Source: JAHELU01 sp039195375 (GTDB lineage: Bacteria; Actinomycetota; Acidimicrobiia; Acidimicrobiales; SZUA-35). Taken from it: a DNA stretch of 64,000 nucleotides. Positions 34,322 to 42,661 of this stretch are shown here, one piece after another. The stretch lies in the NCBI GenBank assembly GCA_039195375.1, contig JBCCVL010000003.1:26954-90953 (forward strand), in the 5' to 3' direction. Position 1 is the first letter of the stretch. Each line of letters starts with the position of its first letter. Below the pieces are notes generated by a model. The model was given only the letters and a program-made list of their open reading frames with translations. It was not told the DNA's origin and made no database searches. The position numbers were made by a program, and so were the translations under genes.

Positions 34322-35704
34322 GTGTCAACGACCGAGCTGCCAACCACTGATCCGAGTGCCAACACCATGAGCGACACCGCTCCGAACGACCAACTCCCGA
34401 ACGGAACCGACGAATACGTTCCCCGCCAGATCATCGACAACGACCTCGAGGGCTCGCTCGACGACGCCTACGCCGCGTCCATGGTCATGGTCGATGACGG
34501 CCAGTTGGTCAACGGCACGGTGGTCCGGGTCGACCGCGACGAGGTGCTCGTCGACATCGGCTACAAGAGCGAGGGCGTCATCCCGTCCCGCGAGCTGTCC
34601 ATCCGCAACGACGTCGACCCTGGCGAGATCGTCGCCATCGGCGACGAGGTCGAGGCCCTTGTCCTCCAGAAGGAGGACAAGGAGGGCCGGCTGCTCCTGT
34701 CGAAGAAGCGGGCCCAGTACGAGCGGGCCTGGGGCCAGATCGAGTCGATCAAGGAAGGCGACGGCGTCGTCTCCGGGCCGGTCATCGAGGTCGTCAAGGG
34801 CGGCCTGATCCTCGACATCGGCCTCCGCGGCTTCCTCCCCGCTTCGCTGGTCGAGTTGCGCCGGGTCCGTGACCTGCAGCCGTACATCGGCCGGTCGCTC
34901 GAAGCGAAGATCATCGAGCTCGACAAGAACCGCAACAACGTCGTCCTGTCCCGCCGGGCCTACCTGGAGGAGACCCAGAAGGAGCAGCGCGAGGACTTCC
35001 TGGCCAACCTCACCCCGGGCGAGGTCCGGTCCGGCACCGTTTCGTCCGTCGTCAACTTCGGCGCCTTCGTCGATCTCGGCGGCATGGACGGGCTCATCCA
35101 CGTGTCCGAGCTGTCCTGGAAGCACGTCGACCACCCCGGTTCCGTCGTCGCCGTCGGCGACGAGGTCACCGTCCAGGTGCTCGAGGTCGACCTCAGCCGG
35201 GAGCGCATCAGCCTCTCGCTCAAGGCCACCCAGCAGGATCCGTGGCAGGAGTTCGCCTCAACCCACCGGGTCGGCGAGCTGGTCTACGGACGGGTCACCA
35301 AGCTGGTGCCGTTCGGTGCGTTCGTCCAGGTCGGCGACGGCATCGAGGGCCTGGTCCACATCTCGGAGATGTCGGCCCACCACATCGACCTGCCCGAGCA
35401 GGTGGTCACCCCCGGCGAGGAGCTGTGGGTCAAGATCATCGACATCGACCTCCAGCGCCGCCGGATCAGCCTGTCGATCAAGCAGGCCGCCGAGGGTGGC
35501 GTGGTCGCTCAGGAATACCAGGAGCACTTCGGGGAGCACGCGTTCGACGACGAGGGCAACTACATCGGCCCGACCGACGTCGATCCGGCGACCGAGGCCG
35601 CATGGGCGGAGTACTACGAGGAACTCGAGAATCCCGAAACCGCCGAGGCCGCCGAGGCCCCAGCGGAGGCTCCGGCCGAGGCTGCGGCGACCGACGAGGC
35701 CTGA
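34322..35704 (+). CDS. rpsA: 30S ribosomal protein S1
   Basis: 460 residues with four S1 (OB-fold) RNA-binding domains, at about 60-125, 145-210, 228-300 and 315-388; each shows the FGAFVDLG/GLIHVSE pattern or its divergent N-terminal version. Four domains is the actinobacterial form, versus six in E. coli. The C-terminal tail is Ala/Glu-rich with AEAPAEAPAEAAA repeats. The GTG at 34322 lacks a Shine-Dalgarno sequence, as S1 genes often do; ATG at 34367 is an alternative. A strong terminator follows 30 bp after the stop. Confidence 0.95.
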   Translation: MSTTELPTTDPSANTMSDTAPNDQLPNGTDEYVPRQIIDNDLEGSLDDAYAASMVMVDDGQLVNGTVVRVDRDEVLVDIGYKSEGVIPSRELSIRNDVDPGEIVAIGDEVEALVLQKEDKEGRLLLSKKRAQYERAWGQIESIKEGDGVVSGPVIEVVKGGLILDIGLRGFLPASLVELRRVRDLQPYIGRSLEAKIIELDKNRNNVVLSRRAYLEETQKEQREDFLANLTPGEVRSGTVSSVVNFGAFVDLGGMDGLIHVSELSWKHVDHPGSVVAVGDEVTVQVLEVDLSRERISLSLKATQQDPWQEFASTHRVGELVYGRVTKLVPFGAFVQVGDGIEGLVHISEMSAHHIDLPEQVVTPGEELWVKIIDIDLQRRRISLSIKQAAEGGVVAQEYQEHFGEHAFDDEGNYIGPTDVDPATEAAWAEYYEELENPETAEAAEAPAEAPAEAAATDEA

Positions 35705-35733
35705 TCGGGCCGCACAATCGAGCCGTTCGACTC

Positions 35734-35770
35734 CGAACCACCGGCCTCGGGCCGGTGGTTCGGCCGTTTT
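35734..35770 (+). terminator. Terminator of rpsA
   Basis: A 13-bp perfect stem (35734-35746 with 35750-35762) and a TCG loop, followed by GCCGTTTT ending at 35770. It cleanly separates rpsA from the Tad operon. Confidence 0.9.
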
Positions 35771-35919
35771 CGGCCCCGGCGCCCGGTCCCGTGGCCGATC
35801 GGCGGCGGCACGATCTCCATCGGGTTTCGGCGAAGTGCTAAGAGGCCGGCGAGTTGTGGCCGACAGTCTTCGTAGTACCAGTGCGCAGGCTCGGGTCTGC
35901 GCTGACCCAGGAGAGTGTC

Positions 35920-37065
35920 GTGAACACACGACGGACGGTCATCCTCATCATGGCGATCGTGATCGGCGCCGTGGCCGCAGTCGGTCTGCTGAGCTACGTT
36001 CGCAACGCCGAGACCAATGCCGACGAGGCCGCCGCCCCGGTGGAGATCTGGGTCGTCAAGCAGCCGATCCCAAAGGGGACGCCGGTCGAGACGGCCGTCG
36101 AACAGGGGCTGATCGGCGTCGAGGAGACGCCACAGCGGTTCCGTCCGGCCACCGCCGTCGTCGACCCGATGGCCGAGCTCGGCGGCCTGGTTGCCATCAC
36201 CGATCTGCCCGTCGACCTGACGGTGGTGACGGGCACGTTCGTGTCGCCGACGGTGGTCGACACCGGCATCACCGATCGGCTCGAGGACCGCGGTCTGGTC
36301 ACGGTCACGTTCACGGTCGACCAGGCCAGGGGTGCCGCCTACCTGATCGAGCCGGGCGACTTCGTCAACGTCCTGGTCGAGCGGGAGTGGGACACCCCGT
36401 TCTTCGAGGAGGATCCGCCCATCGAGGTGACCCCCCAGGCGCTGGCCCAGCTGGGGACCAACCTCGAGGAGAACGACGCCATCCGTCCGATCCTGACCGA
36501 CCTGTATCCGGTCGAATCCCGGGTCGTGTACCAGAAGGCCGAGGTACTGGCGGTCGGCACCGACCTCGTTCCCGACATCGGCCAGCGGGCCGACGGGGAG
36601 CAGACGACCGCCGAGGCCCAGGCCAACCGCGGCCTGATCACCCTGGCCGTGCCGCCGGAGGCCGTGCAGGTCATCCTCGACGTCGGCCGCGACAACATCT
36701 ACCTCTCGCTGGTGCCGGACGACTACGAGCCCCGGCCCCTGCTGCCCCTCGATCCGACCACCCAGGTCCTGCCAGGCGAGTCGGACGGCACGCTCACCCC
36801 CTACGACGGCTACGAGGGTGTCGTCGACCCCGGGGCCGCGGCCGAGGATCTCGCCTTCACCGACGGTGCCGTCGACGGCGACGACCGGATCGGATCAACC
36901 CCGAGCGCCGGCGGCGACGGCGGCGACGCAACCTCGACCGACTCGACCACCTCGTCCTCCGGCTCGGGTGACGGCCGCCAGGAGGCCACCACCACGACCT
37001 CGCCAGAGGGCGAGGCCGACACCGACGACGGTTCGACGACGACAACCGAGCCAGAGGACCAGTGA
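35920..37065 (+). CDS. cpaB: Flp pilus assembly protein CpaB/RcpC
   Basis: 381 residues from the GTG at 35920, which has AGGAGAG 4 nt upstream. One N-terminal TM (about 6-26) is followed by a SAF-like domain (IWVVKQPIPKGTPVETAV), as in CpaB/RcpC proteins that act in the envelope during Tad pilus secretion. RGLITLAVPPEAVQVIL and DNIYLSLVP match the RcpC beta domain. The last 90 residues are low-complexity Asp/Ser/Thr/Gly. First gene of the tad operon; the stop overlaps the next ATG by one base. Confidence 0.85.
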   Translation: MNTRRTVILIMAIVIGAVAAVGLLSYVRNAETNADEAAAPVEIWVVKQPIPKGTPVETAVEQGLIGVEETPQRFRPATAVVDPMAELGGLVAITDLPVDLTVVTGTFVSPTVVDTGITDRLEDRGLVTVTFTVDQARGAAYLIEPGDFVNVLVEREWDTPFFEEDPPIEVTPQALAQLGTNLEENDAIRPILTDLYPVESRVVYQKAEVLAVGTDLVPDIGQRADGEQTTAEAQANRGLITLAVPPEAVQVILDVGRDNIYLSLVPDDYEPRPLLPLDPTTQVLPGESDGTLTPYDGYEGVVDPGAAAEDLAFTDGAVDGDDRIGSTPSAGGDGGDATSTDSTTSSSGSGDGRQEATTTTSPEGEADTDDGSTTTTEPEDQ

Positions 37066-38351
37066 TGGCGGAGGAGTTCGACTTCCTGAACTTCGACTCC
37101 ATCGACGCCGAGAGCTCTGTCGACCCGAAGGGCTACGAACCGGAGCACCGTCTGGTCGGTGGGACCGCCCTGGCCGTCGTCGACGGCGACCAGGCCGTCA
37201 GCGACTACCTGGCCGGGCTCTTCGAGGGCACCGTGGAGACCGCCTCCACCCTCGGCGAGCTGGAGAAGCGGCTCGGGCTGTCGTCGGTCGTGGTCGTGCT
37301 CGGCCCGTCGTGCGCCGAGCCCGCCGACCTGGCCGTGGTCGAGCGCTGGGGTCGGACGTATCCGAACGTGGCCACTGTGCTCGTCACCTCCGAGCTCTCG
37401 ACCCAGCTCCTGCACAAGGCGTTGCGGGCCGGGGTCAAAGACGTGCTGTCGGCCCCGATCGACCAGCAGCTACTGATCGAGACCGTCGAGCGGGTGGCCG
37501 ACGGGCTGCCGAGCGCCGAGCAACTCGTGGTGGGGACCGACGTCGTCGATCCGACCGAACCAGGTGACTGGGATCAGGGTCGGGTCATCAGCGTGTTCTC
37601 GACCAAGGGCGGTTCGGGCAAGTCGGTCACGGCGACCAACCTCGGCATCGTGCTGGCCCGCCGGTCGAAGAAGCCGGTCATCCTGCTCGACTCACACCTG
37701 CAGTTCGGCGACGTCGCCGTCATGCTGAAGCTCCAGCCCCAGCACACGGTGACCGACGCCATCGCACAGCTCGACGGCCTCGACCCGGCGCTGCTCGAAC
37801 GGCTCATGACGGTGCACGAGCCGAGCGGGCTCTATGTCCTGCCGGCCCCGATCGAGCCGACCTTCGCCGACCAGGTGACCGGCGAGCAGATGCGTCAGCT
37901 CATCGACCACCTCCGCTCGTTCGCCGGCCACGTCATCGTCGACCTGCCGGCCTTCTTCAACGACGTCGTGCTCAGCGTGATCGACACGTCCGAGGAGATC
38001 GTCCTGGTCGCCGGCCTCGACATCCCGAACGTGAAGAACGTCAAGATCGGCCTGAGCACCCTCCAGCTGCTGAACGTGCCGAAGGACCGGCTCCACCTGG
38101 TCCTCAACCGGGCCGATTCGAAGGTGAAGCTGAACGTGTCCGAGGTCGAGCGGACGCTCGGCGTGACGGCGGCGGCCCACGTGCCATCGGACGTCGTCGT
38201 GCCGATCTCGGTCAACAAGGGCCAGCCGGTGATGCTGTCGGCGCCGAAGTCCGGCCCGGCCAGAGCCTTCGAGCAGCTGGCCCTCCGGTTCCTCGACGGG
38301 GCGGCGGCCGAACCGGCCCCCAGCTCCAACCGGCGCAAGTTCTTCGGGTGA
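37065..38351 (+). CDS. cpaE: Tad pilus localisation ATPase TadZ/CpaE
   Basis: 428 residues. Residues 1-150 form a receiver-like domain (ALAVVDGDQAVSDYL, VVVLGPS, LRAGVKDVLSAP) in which the phospho-Asp site is not conserved, as in CpaE. Residues 165-420 are a MinD/ParA ATPase with the deviant Walker A STKGGSGKSVTA, VILLDSHLQFGDV and VIVDLPAFFND. It would recruit the pilus machinery to a cell site. ATG at 37065 shares its A with the cpaB stop; a GTG three bases earlier is possible. Confidence 0.88.
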   Translation: MAEEFDFLNFDSIDAESSVDPKGYEPEHRLVGGTALAVVDGDQAVSDYLAGLFEGTVETASTLGELEKRLGLSSVVVVLGPSCAEPADLAVVERWGRTYPNVATVLVTSELSTQLLHKALRAGVKDVLSAPIDQQLLIETVERVADGLPSAEQLVVGTDVVDPTEPGDWDQGRVISVFSTKGGSGKSVTATNLGIVLARRSKKPVILLDSHLQFGDVAVMLKLQPQHTVTDAIAQLDGLDPALLERLMTVHEPSGLYVLPAPIEPTFADQVTGEQMRQLIDHLRSFAGHVIVDLPAFFNDVVLSVIDTSEEIVLVAGLDIPNVKNVKIGLSTLQLLNVPKDRLHLVLNRADSKVKLNVSEVERTLGVTAAAHVPSDVVVPISVNKGQPVMLSAPKSGPARAFEQLALRFLDGAAAEPAPSSNRRKFFG

Positions 38352-38383
38352 GCACGCCTCCGGGCGAGACGAAAGGCTAGATC

Positions 38384-39745
38384 ATGTCGCTGTACGACAG
38401 GCTCCAGGAGGGGGCGGAGACCAGGCCCGGCGGTGAGTCGGGCCGATCGGTCGCCCTCGTCGATCTCCGCCACCGGGTCCACGCTGCGCTGATCGAGGAA
38501 CTCGGCCCGGTCCTGTACGACAAGCGGCTCAGCGACGACGACCTCCGCCGCAAGGTCCACGATGCCCTCCAGGCCGCGCTGGCCCAGGAGCGGACGCCAC
38601 TCTCGTCGGCCGAGCGGTCCCAGCTGATCCAGGACGTCTCCGACGACATCCTCGGCTATGGCCCGATCGACAAGCTGCTGCGCGACGACGACGTGTCCGA
38701 GATCATGTGCAACGGTCCGGACCAGATCTTCGTCGAGCGGGGTGGCAAGCTGACCCTCGACGACGTGACGTTCGCCGACGAGCTGCACCTTCGGCGGATC
38801 ATCGACAAGATCGTCGCCCAGGTCGGTCGCCGCATCGACGAGTCGATGCCCCTGTGCGACGCCCGCCTCGCCGACGGCTCGCGGGTCAACGCCGTGGTCG
38901 CCCCGCTGGCGGTCGGCGGCCCGTTCCTCACGATCCGGAAGTTCTCCGCCGACCCGCTTCGGATCGACGACCTGATCCGGTTCGGCACCCTCAGCGTGCA
39001 CGCCGCCCGGTTCCTGCAGGCCTGCATCGTCGGCAAGCTCAACGTCGTCGTGTCCGGCGGTACCGGCACCGGCAAGACGACGACCCTCAACGTGCTGTCG
39101 TCGTTCATCCCGGACGGCGAGCGGATCGTCACCGTCGAGGACGCCAAGGAGCTGCAGCTCAACCAGGAGCACGTGCTCTCGCTGGAGACCCGCCCGCCGA
39201 ACATCGAGGGCAAGGGCGAGATCACGATCCGTGACCTGGTCAAGAACACCCTACGTATGCGGCCGGACCGCATCGTGGTGGGGGAGTGCCGCTCCGGCGA
39301 GGCCCTCGACATGCTCCAGGCCATGAACACCGGTCACGACGGCTCGCTGACCACGCTGCACGCCAACAATCCCCGCGACTCGCTGAGCCGGTTGGAGACG
39401 CTGGTGCTGATGGCCGGCTACGACCTGCCGGTTCGCGCCATTCGGGAGCAGATCTCGTCTGCGGTCGACTGCATCGTCCAGCTGCAGCGCCTCCGGGACG
39501 GCACCCGTCGCATCACGCACGTGTCCGAGGTCGTCGGCATGGAGGGCGACATCATCACCCTGCAGGACGTGTTCCTGTTCGACTTCGGGGCCGGCGTCGA
39601 CGAGCAGGGCCGCTACCGGGGCCAGCTGAAGCCGACCGGCGTCCGGCCGAAGTTCGCCGAGAAGTTGGCCGACAACGGCATCAAGCTCGGCCCCGAGATG
39701 TTCGCCCCCCAGGGCGTCTCCGACGCCGTGCGGCGAGGACGCTGA
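38384..39745 (+). CDS. cpaF: Tad secretion ATPase CpaF/TadA
   Basis: A 453-residue hexameric secretion ATPase of the type II/IV superfamily. The N-terminal domain (about 1-200) includes DILGYGPIDKLLRDDDVSEIMCNG. Walker A is GGTGTGKTT (about 226-234), the Asp box IVTVEDAKELQL, Walker B RMRPDRIVVGE and the His box GSLTTLHANNP. It powers pilin polymerisation. It follows cpaE after 32 bp. Confidence 0.94.
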   Translation: MSLYDRLQEGAETRPGGESGRSVALVDLRHRVHAALIEELGPVLYDKRLSDDDLRRKVHDALQAALAQERTPLSSAERSQLIQDVSDDILGYGPIDKLLRDDDVSEIMCNGPDQIFVERGGKLTLDDVTFADELHLRRIIDKIVAQVGRRIDESMPLCDARLADGSRVNAVVAPLAVGGPFLTIRKFSADPLRIDDLIRFGTLSVHAARFLQACIVGKLNVVVSGGTGTGKTTTLNVLSSFIPDGERIVTVEDAKELQLNQEHVLSLETRPPNIEGKGEITIRDLVKNTLRMRPDRIVVGECRSGEALDMLQAMNTGHDGSLTTLHANNPRDSLSRLETLVLMAGYDLPVRAIREQISSAVDCIVQLQRLRDGTRRITHVSEVVGMEGDIITLQDVFLFDFGAGVDEQGRYRGQLKPTGVRPKFAEKLADNGIKLGPEMFAPQGVSDAVRRGR

Positions 39746-39746
39746 C

Positions 39747-41720
39747 GTGACGAGCCCCCCGCCAGACGAGACCGCCCCGTCGGTCGCCGTGCCCGTCCGG
39801 GTGCTCCTGGTCGGCCTGTTCCTGGCTGCGCTGGTCGCCGTCATCCCCGCTGGGTCGGCCGGCGCCGACACCACGGGAGACGATCCCGGGGCCGCACCGA
39901 CCGTTGCCTCCCGGGTGATCGCAGTCGACGCCGTCGGAACCGAGGTGGAGACCCTGGTCTTCGCCGCCGACACCGCTCCGGACGCGGTGACCGTGTTCGA
40001 GGGCGGCGAGGAGCTGGCTGCGACGACCTCGTCGACCCGTTCCGAGGCCCGGGAGACCGAGATCGTCTACGTGGTCGACATCGACAACCGCACGGTGGCC
40101 AACGGGGTCCTCAACGAGTTGCTCGGCGCCGTCGATGCCGAGGTCGGCTCGCTCGGGGGAGCCGTCCGGGTCGGCGCCGTGTCGGCCGGGGCCGAGGCCT
40201 CGCTCGTCACCCGCCTGACCACGGAGTTCGACAAACCGGTCGACGAGCTCCGGGCCCTGGCCGTCGAGCAGGGCTCCGCCCTGATCGACGCCGTGATCCT
40301 CGCCGGCGCCAGCTTCAGCGACCGAGCCGACGTCGTCCGCACCGTCGTTGTCCTGACCGCCGGCGTCGACACCGCCTCGGTCGGCACCGTCGCCCAGGCC
40401 GAGACCGTCCTGCTCCAGCAGGGGGCCCAGCTCGTCTCGGTCAGCCTCGGCTCGACCCCGGACGGCCTCGCCCGCCTGGCCGAGCGGACCGGTGGCACGA
40501 GCCTGACCGCCGGCGTCGACGCCATGGCCGCTCGGGTCGGCGTGGCGACCGGGCTGGCCGCCGACCGGCTGGTCGTGACCTACCCGTCGACGGCCGAGTC
40601 CGGCGAGCGTCCCGAAGTGGCGATGACCATCGGCACCGAGACGCTCCGCTACTCGTACCCGGCCGGCGTCGAGACCGCCAACGTCCTGCAGCTGGTGGCC
40701 ACGACGGCCGGCGCCGATGACGACGGCGGACTGTTCGGACACCCGATCGTGCTCTATCTCTCGATCGCCCTGGCCTTCGTCGCCATCTCGGGTGGTCTCT
40801 GGGCGCTCGCCTCGATGTATGCCGGCGGCGAGAGCTCGCTCGACAAGGTCCTCGCCCGCTACGCCGACCAGGACACGGCCGACCTCGACGACGCCGAGGT
40901 CCAGGAGATGCTGGTCCAGACCGCCCTGATCCAGCGGGCGGTGGCCATGACCGAGAGCTTCGCCGAGCGGCGGGGCTTCCTCACCCGGGTCGAGGAGATG
41001 CTCGAGCGGGCCAACGTGCCGATCCGGGCCGGCGAGGCGATGTTCTTCCTGTCGATCGGTGTCGTCGCCGCCATCGCCGGCGGTCTCGTCGCAACCGGGA
41101 GCCTGTTCGTCGCCGTCCTGCTCGGCCTGTTCGCGGTCGGCATCGGCTACACCGCCCTGCAGCTGGCCGCCCGTCGGCGGCTCAAGGCCTTCGAGGCGCA
41201 GCTCCCCGACACCCTCCAGCTGCTGGCCGGCACCCTCCGGGCCGGTTACTCGCTGCCCCAGGGGGTCGACGCCGTCTCCCACGAGATCGACGACCCGATG
41301 GGTCACGAGCTCAGGCGGGCGATGACCGAGGCCCAGCTCGGCCGTGAGCTGGACGAGGCGTTGGCCAACATCGCCGAGCGCCTCGACTCGGGCGACTTCG
41401 CCTGGGCGGTCATGGCCATCGGCATCCAGCGCGAGGTCGGCGGCAACCTGGCCGAGGTCCTCCTGACCGTGGCCGACACGATGATCCAGCGAGAGCGGCT
41501 CAAGCGTGAGGTCAACGCCCTCACCGCCGAAGGCCGGGTCTCCGCCGCCATCCTGGCCATGCTGCCCCCCGGGCTCGGCGTGGTCATGTGGGTCATGAAC
41601 CCGTCGTACGTCGGGGTGCTGTTCAGCCGCACCATCGGCCTCGTCCTCATCGGCCTCGCCGTCGTCAGTGGTCTGATCGGCCTGGCCTGGATGAAGAAGG
41701 TGATCACGATCGATGCTTGA
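39747..41720 (+). CDS. tadB: TadB with exported vWA-like N-terminal domain
   Basis: 657 residues in two parts. Residues 17-40 are a signal/TM segment (VRVLLVGLFLAALVAVIPAG), followed by about 270 residues that look like a von Willebrand factor A fold: ETEIVYVVDIDNRTVANG as a degenerate metal-site strand, then helix-strand alternation with RTVVVLTAGVD and GAQLVSVSLG. From about 330 the protein is a TadB/T2SSF membrane protein (VLYLSIALAFVAISGGLWAL; LPDTLQLLAGTLRAGYSLPQ; GDFAWAVMAIGIQREVGGNL; final TMs). Usual TadB is about 300 residues. Starts one base after the cpaF stop. Confidence 0.88.
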   Translation: MTSPPPDETAPSVAVPVRVLLVGLFLAALVAVIPAGSAGADTTGDDPGAAPTVASRVIAVDAVGTEVETLVFAADTAPDAVTVFEGGEELAATTSSTRSEARETEIVYVVDIDNRTVANGVLNELLGAVDAEVGSLGGAVRVGAVSAGAEASLVTRLTTEFDKPVDELRALAVEQGSALIDAVILAGASFSDRADVVRTVVVLTAGVDTASVGTVAQAETVLLQQGAQLVSVSLGSTPDGLARLAERTGGTSLTAGVDAMAARVGVATGLAADRLVVTYPSTAESGERPEVAMTIGTETLRYSYPAGVETANVLQLVATTAGADDDGGLFGHPIVLYLSIALAFVAISGGLWALASMYAGGESSLDKVLARYADQDTADLDDAEVQEMLVQTALIQRAVAMTESFAERRGFLTRVEEMLERANVPIRAGEAMFFLSIGVVAAIAGGLVATGSLFVAVLLGLFAVGIGYTALQLAARRRLKAFEAQLPDTLQLLAGTLRAGYSLPQGVDAVSHEIDDPMGHELRRAMTEAQLGRELDEALANIAERLDSGDFAWAVMAIGIQREVGGNLAEVLLTVADTMIQRERLKREVNALTAEGRVSAAILAMLPPGLGVVMWVMNPSYVGVLFSRTIGLVLIGLAVVSGLIGLAWMKKVITIDA

Positions 41721-42657
41721 CGTCCTGACCTCCTTGCCGGCCGAGGGGTACGCCGCCGGCCTCGTGGTGGCCGTCGGCCTGGCCGCCTTCGTGTTGATCA
41801 ACCAGCTCGACGAGCGCAACACGGCCCGAAGCACGCTGCGCCAGCTCGAGGGCTACCAGGTGGAGAACCAGCGCGACCAGGAGCTCCTGGCCCCGCTGCG
41901 GGAGCGCCTCCTCGGCCCCGTCGTCAACGCCTTCTCCCGTCTCGGCGGGCGCTTCAACCCACCCGACTACGTCGAGTCGATCCGCCGGAAGCACGTGCAG
42001 GCCGGCATCTACTCGGCCGACCGGGTCGAGCGCTTCCTGGCCACCCGGATCCTGTGCTTCGCCCTGGTGCCGTTCTGGCTCGGCTTCGCCTTCGTGCTGA
42101 ACCCGCTGCAGATGAGCGGGATGCTGCAGCTGGTGCTCGCCGGCGTCGGCGTTGCCGGCCTGGCGATCGGCCCGAACTCGCGGCTCAACTCCAAGGTCGA
42201 GGCCAGGGCCGCCGGTATCCAGCGGTCGTTGGCCGACGTGCTCGACCTGCTCGTGATCTCCGTCGAAGCCGGGCTCGGCTTCGAACAGGCCGTCGACCGG
42301 GTCATCGAGAACGTCCCGGGCGACCTGTCCGACGAGTTCGCCAGGGTCCTCGGCGAGACCAGCGCCGGCGCCACTCGAGCCGATGCCCTCCGGGGCCTCC
42401 AGGAACGGGTGGACCTGCCCGAGATCCGGTCGTTCGTGCTGGCCATGATCCAGGCCGACCGGTTCGGCGTCAGCATCGGACGTGTCCTGCGGAGCCAGGC
42501 TGACGAGATGCGGATCAAGCGGCGTCAGCTGGCGCAGGAGAAGGCCCAGAAGGCGCCGGTCAAGATGCTGATCCCGATGGTGTTCTGCATCTTCCCGGCC
42601 CTGTTCGTCGTCATCCTCGGGCCGGCACTGATCAACATCTCCGAGTCGCTGGGCTGA
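41713..42657 (+). CDS. tadC: Tad inner-membrane platform protein TadC
   Basis: A 314-residue T2SSF-domain protein with an N-terminal TM (LVVAVGLAAFVLINQL), a TM pair at about 115-155, the cytoplasmic domain SLADVLDLLVISVEAGLGFEQA ... IQADRFGVSIGRVLRSQADEMR, and a last TM (MVFCIFPALFVVILGPAL). It forms the platform with TadB. The ATG overlaps the tadB end by 8 bp. No pilin, TadE/F or peptidase gene follows in the window. Confidence 0.9.
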   Translation: MLDVLTSLPAEGYAAGLVVAVGLAAFVLINQLDERNTARSTLRQLEGYQVENQRDQELLAPLRERLLGPVVNAFSRLGGRFNPPDYVESIRRKHVQAGIYSADRVERFLATRILCFALVPFWLGFAFVLNPLQMSGMLQLVLAGVGVAGLAIGPNSRLNSKVEARAAGIQRSLADVLDLLVISVEAGLGFEQAVDRVIENVPGDLSDEFARVLGETSAGATRADALRGLQERVDLPEIRSFVLAMIQADRFGVSIGRVLRSQADEMRIKRRQLAQEKAQKAPVKMLIPMVFCIFPALFVVILGPALINISESLG

Positions 42658-42661
42658 ACCG

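Noticed and set aside
39681..41834. A 717-codon minus-strand frame opposite tadB
   Set aside because: Composition typical of antisense reading, with no motif; tadB is well supported.
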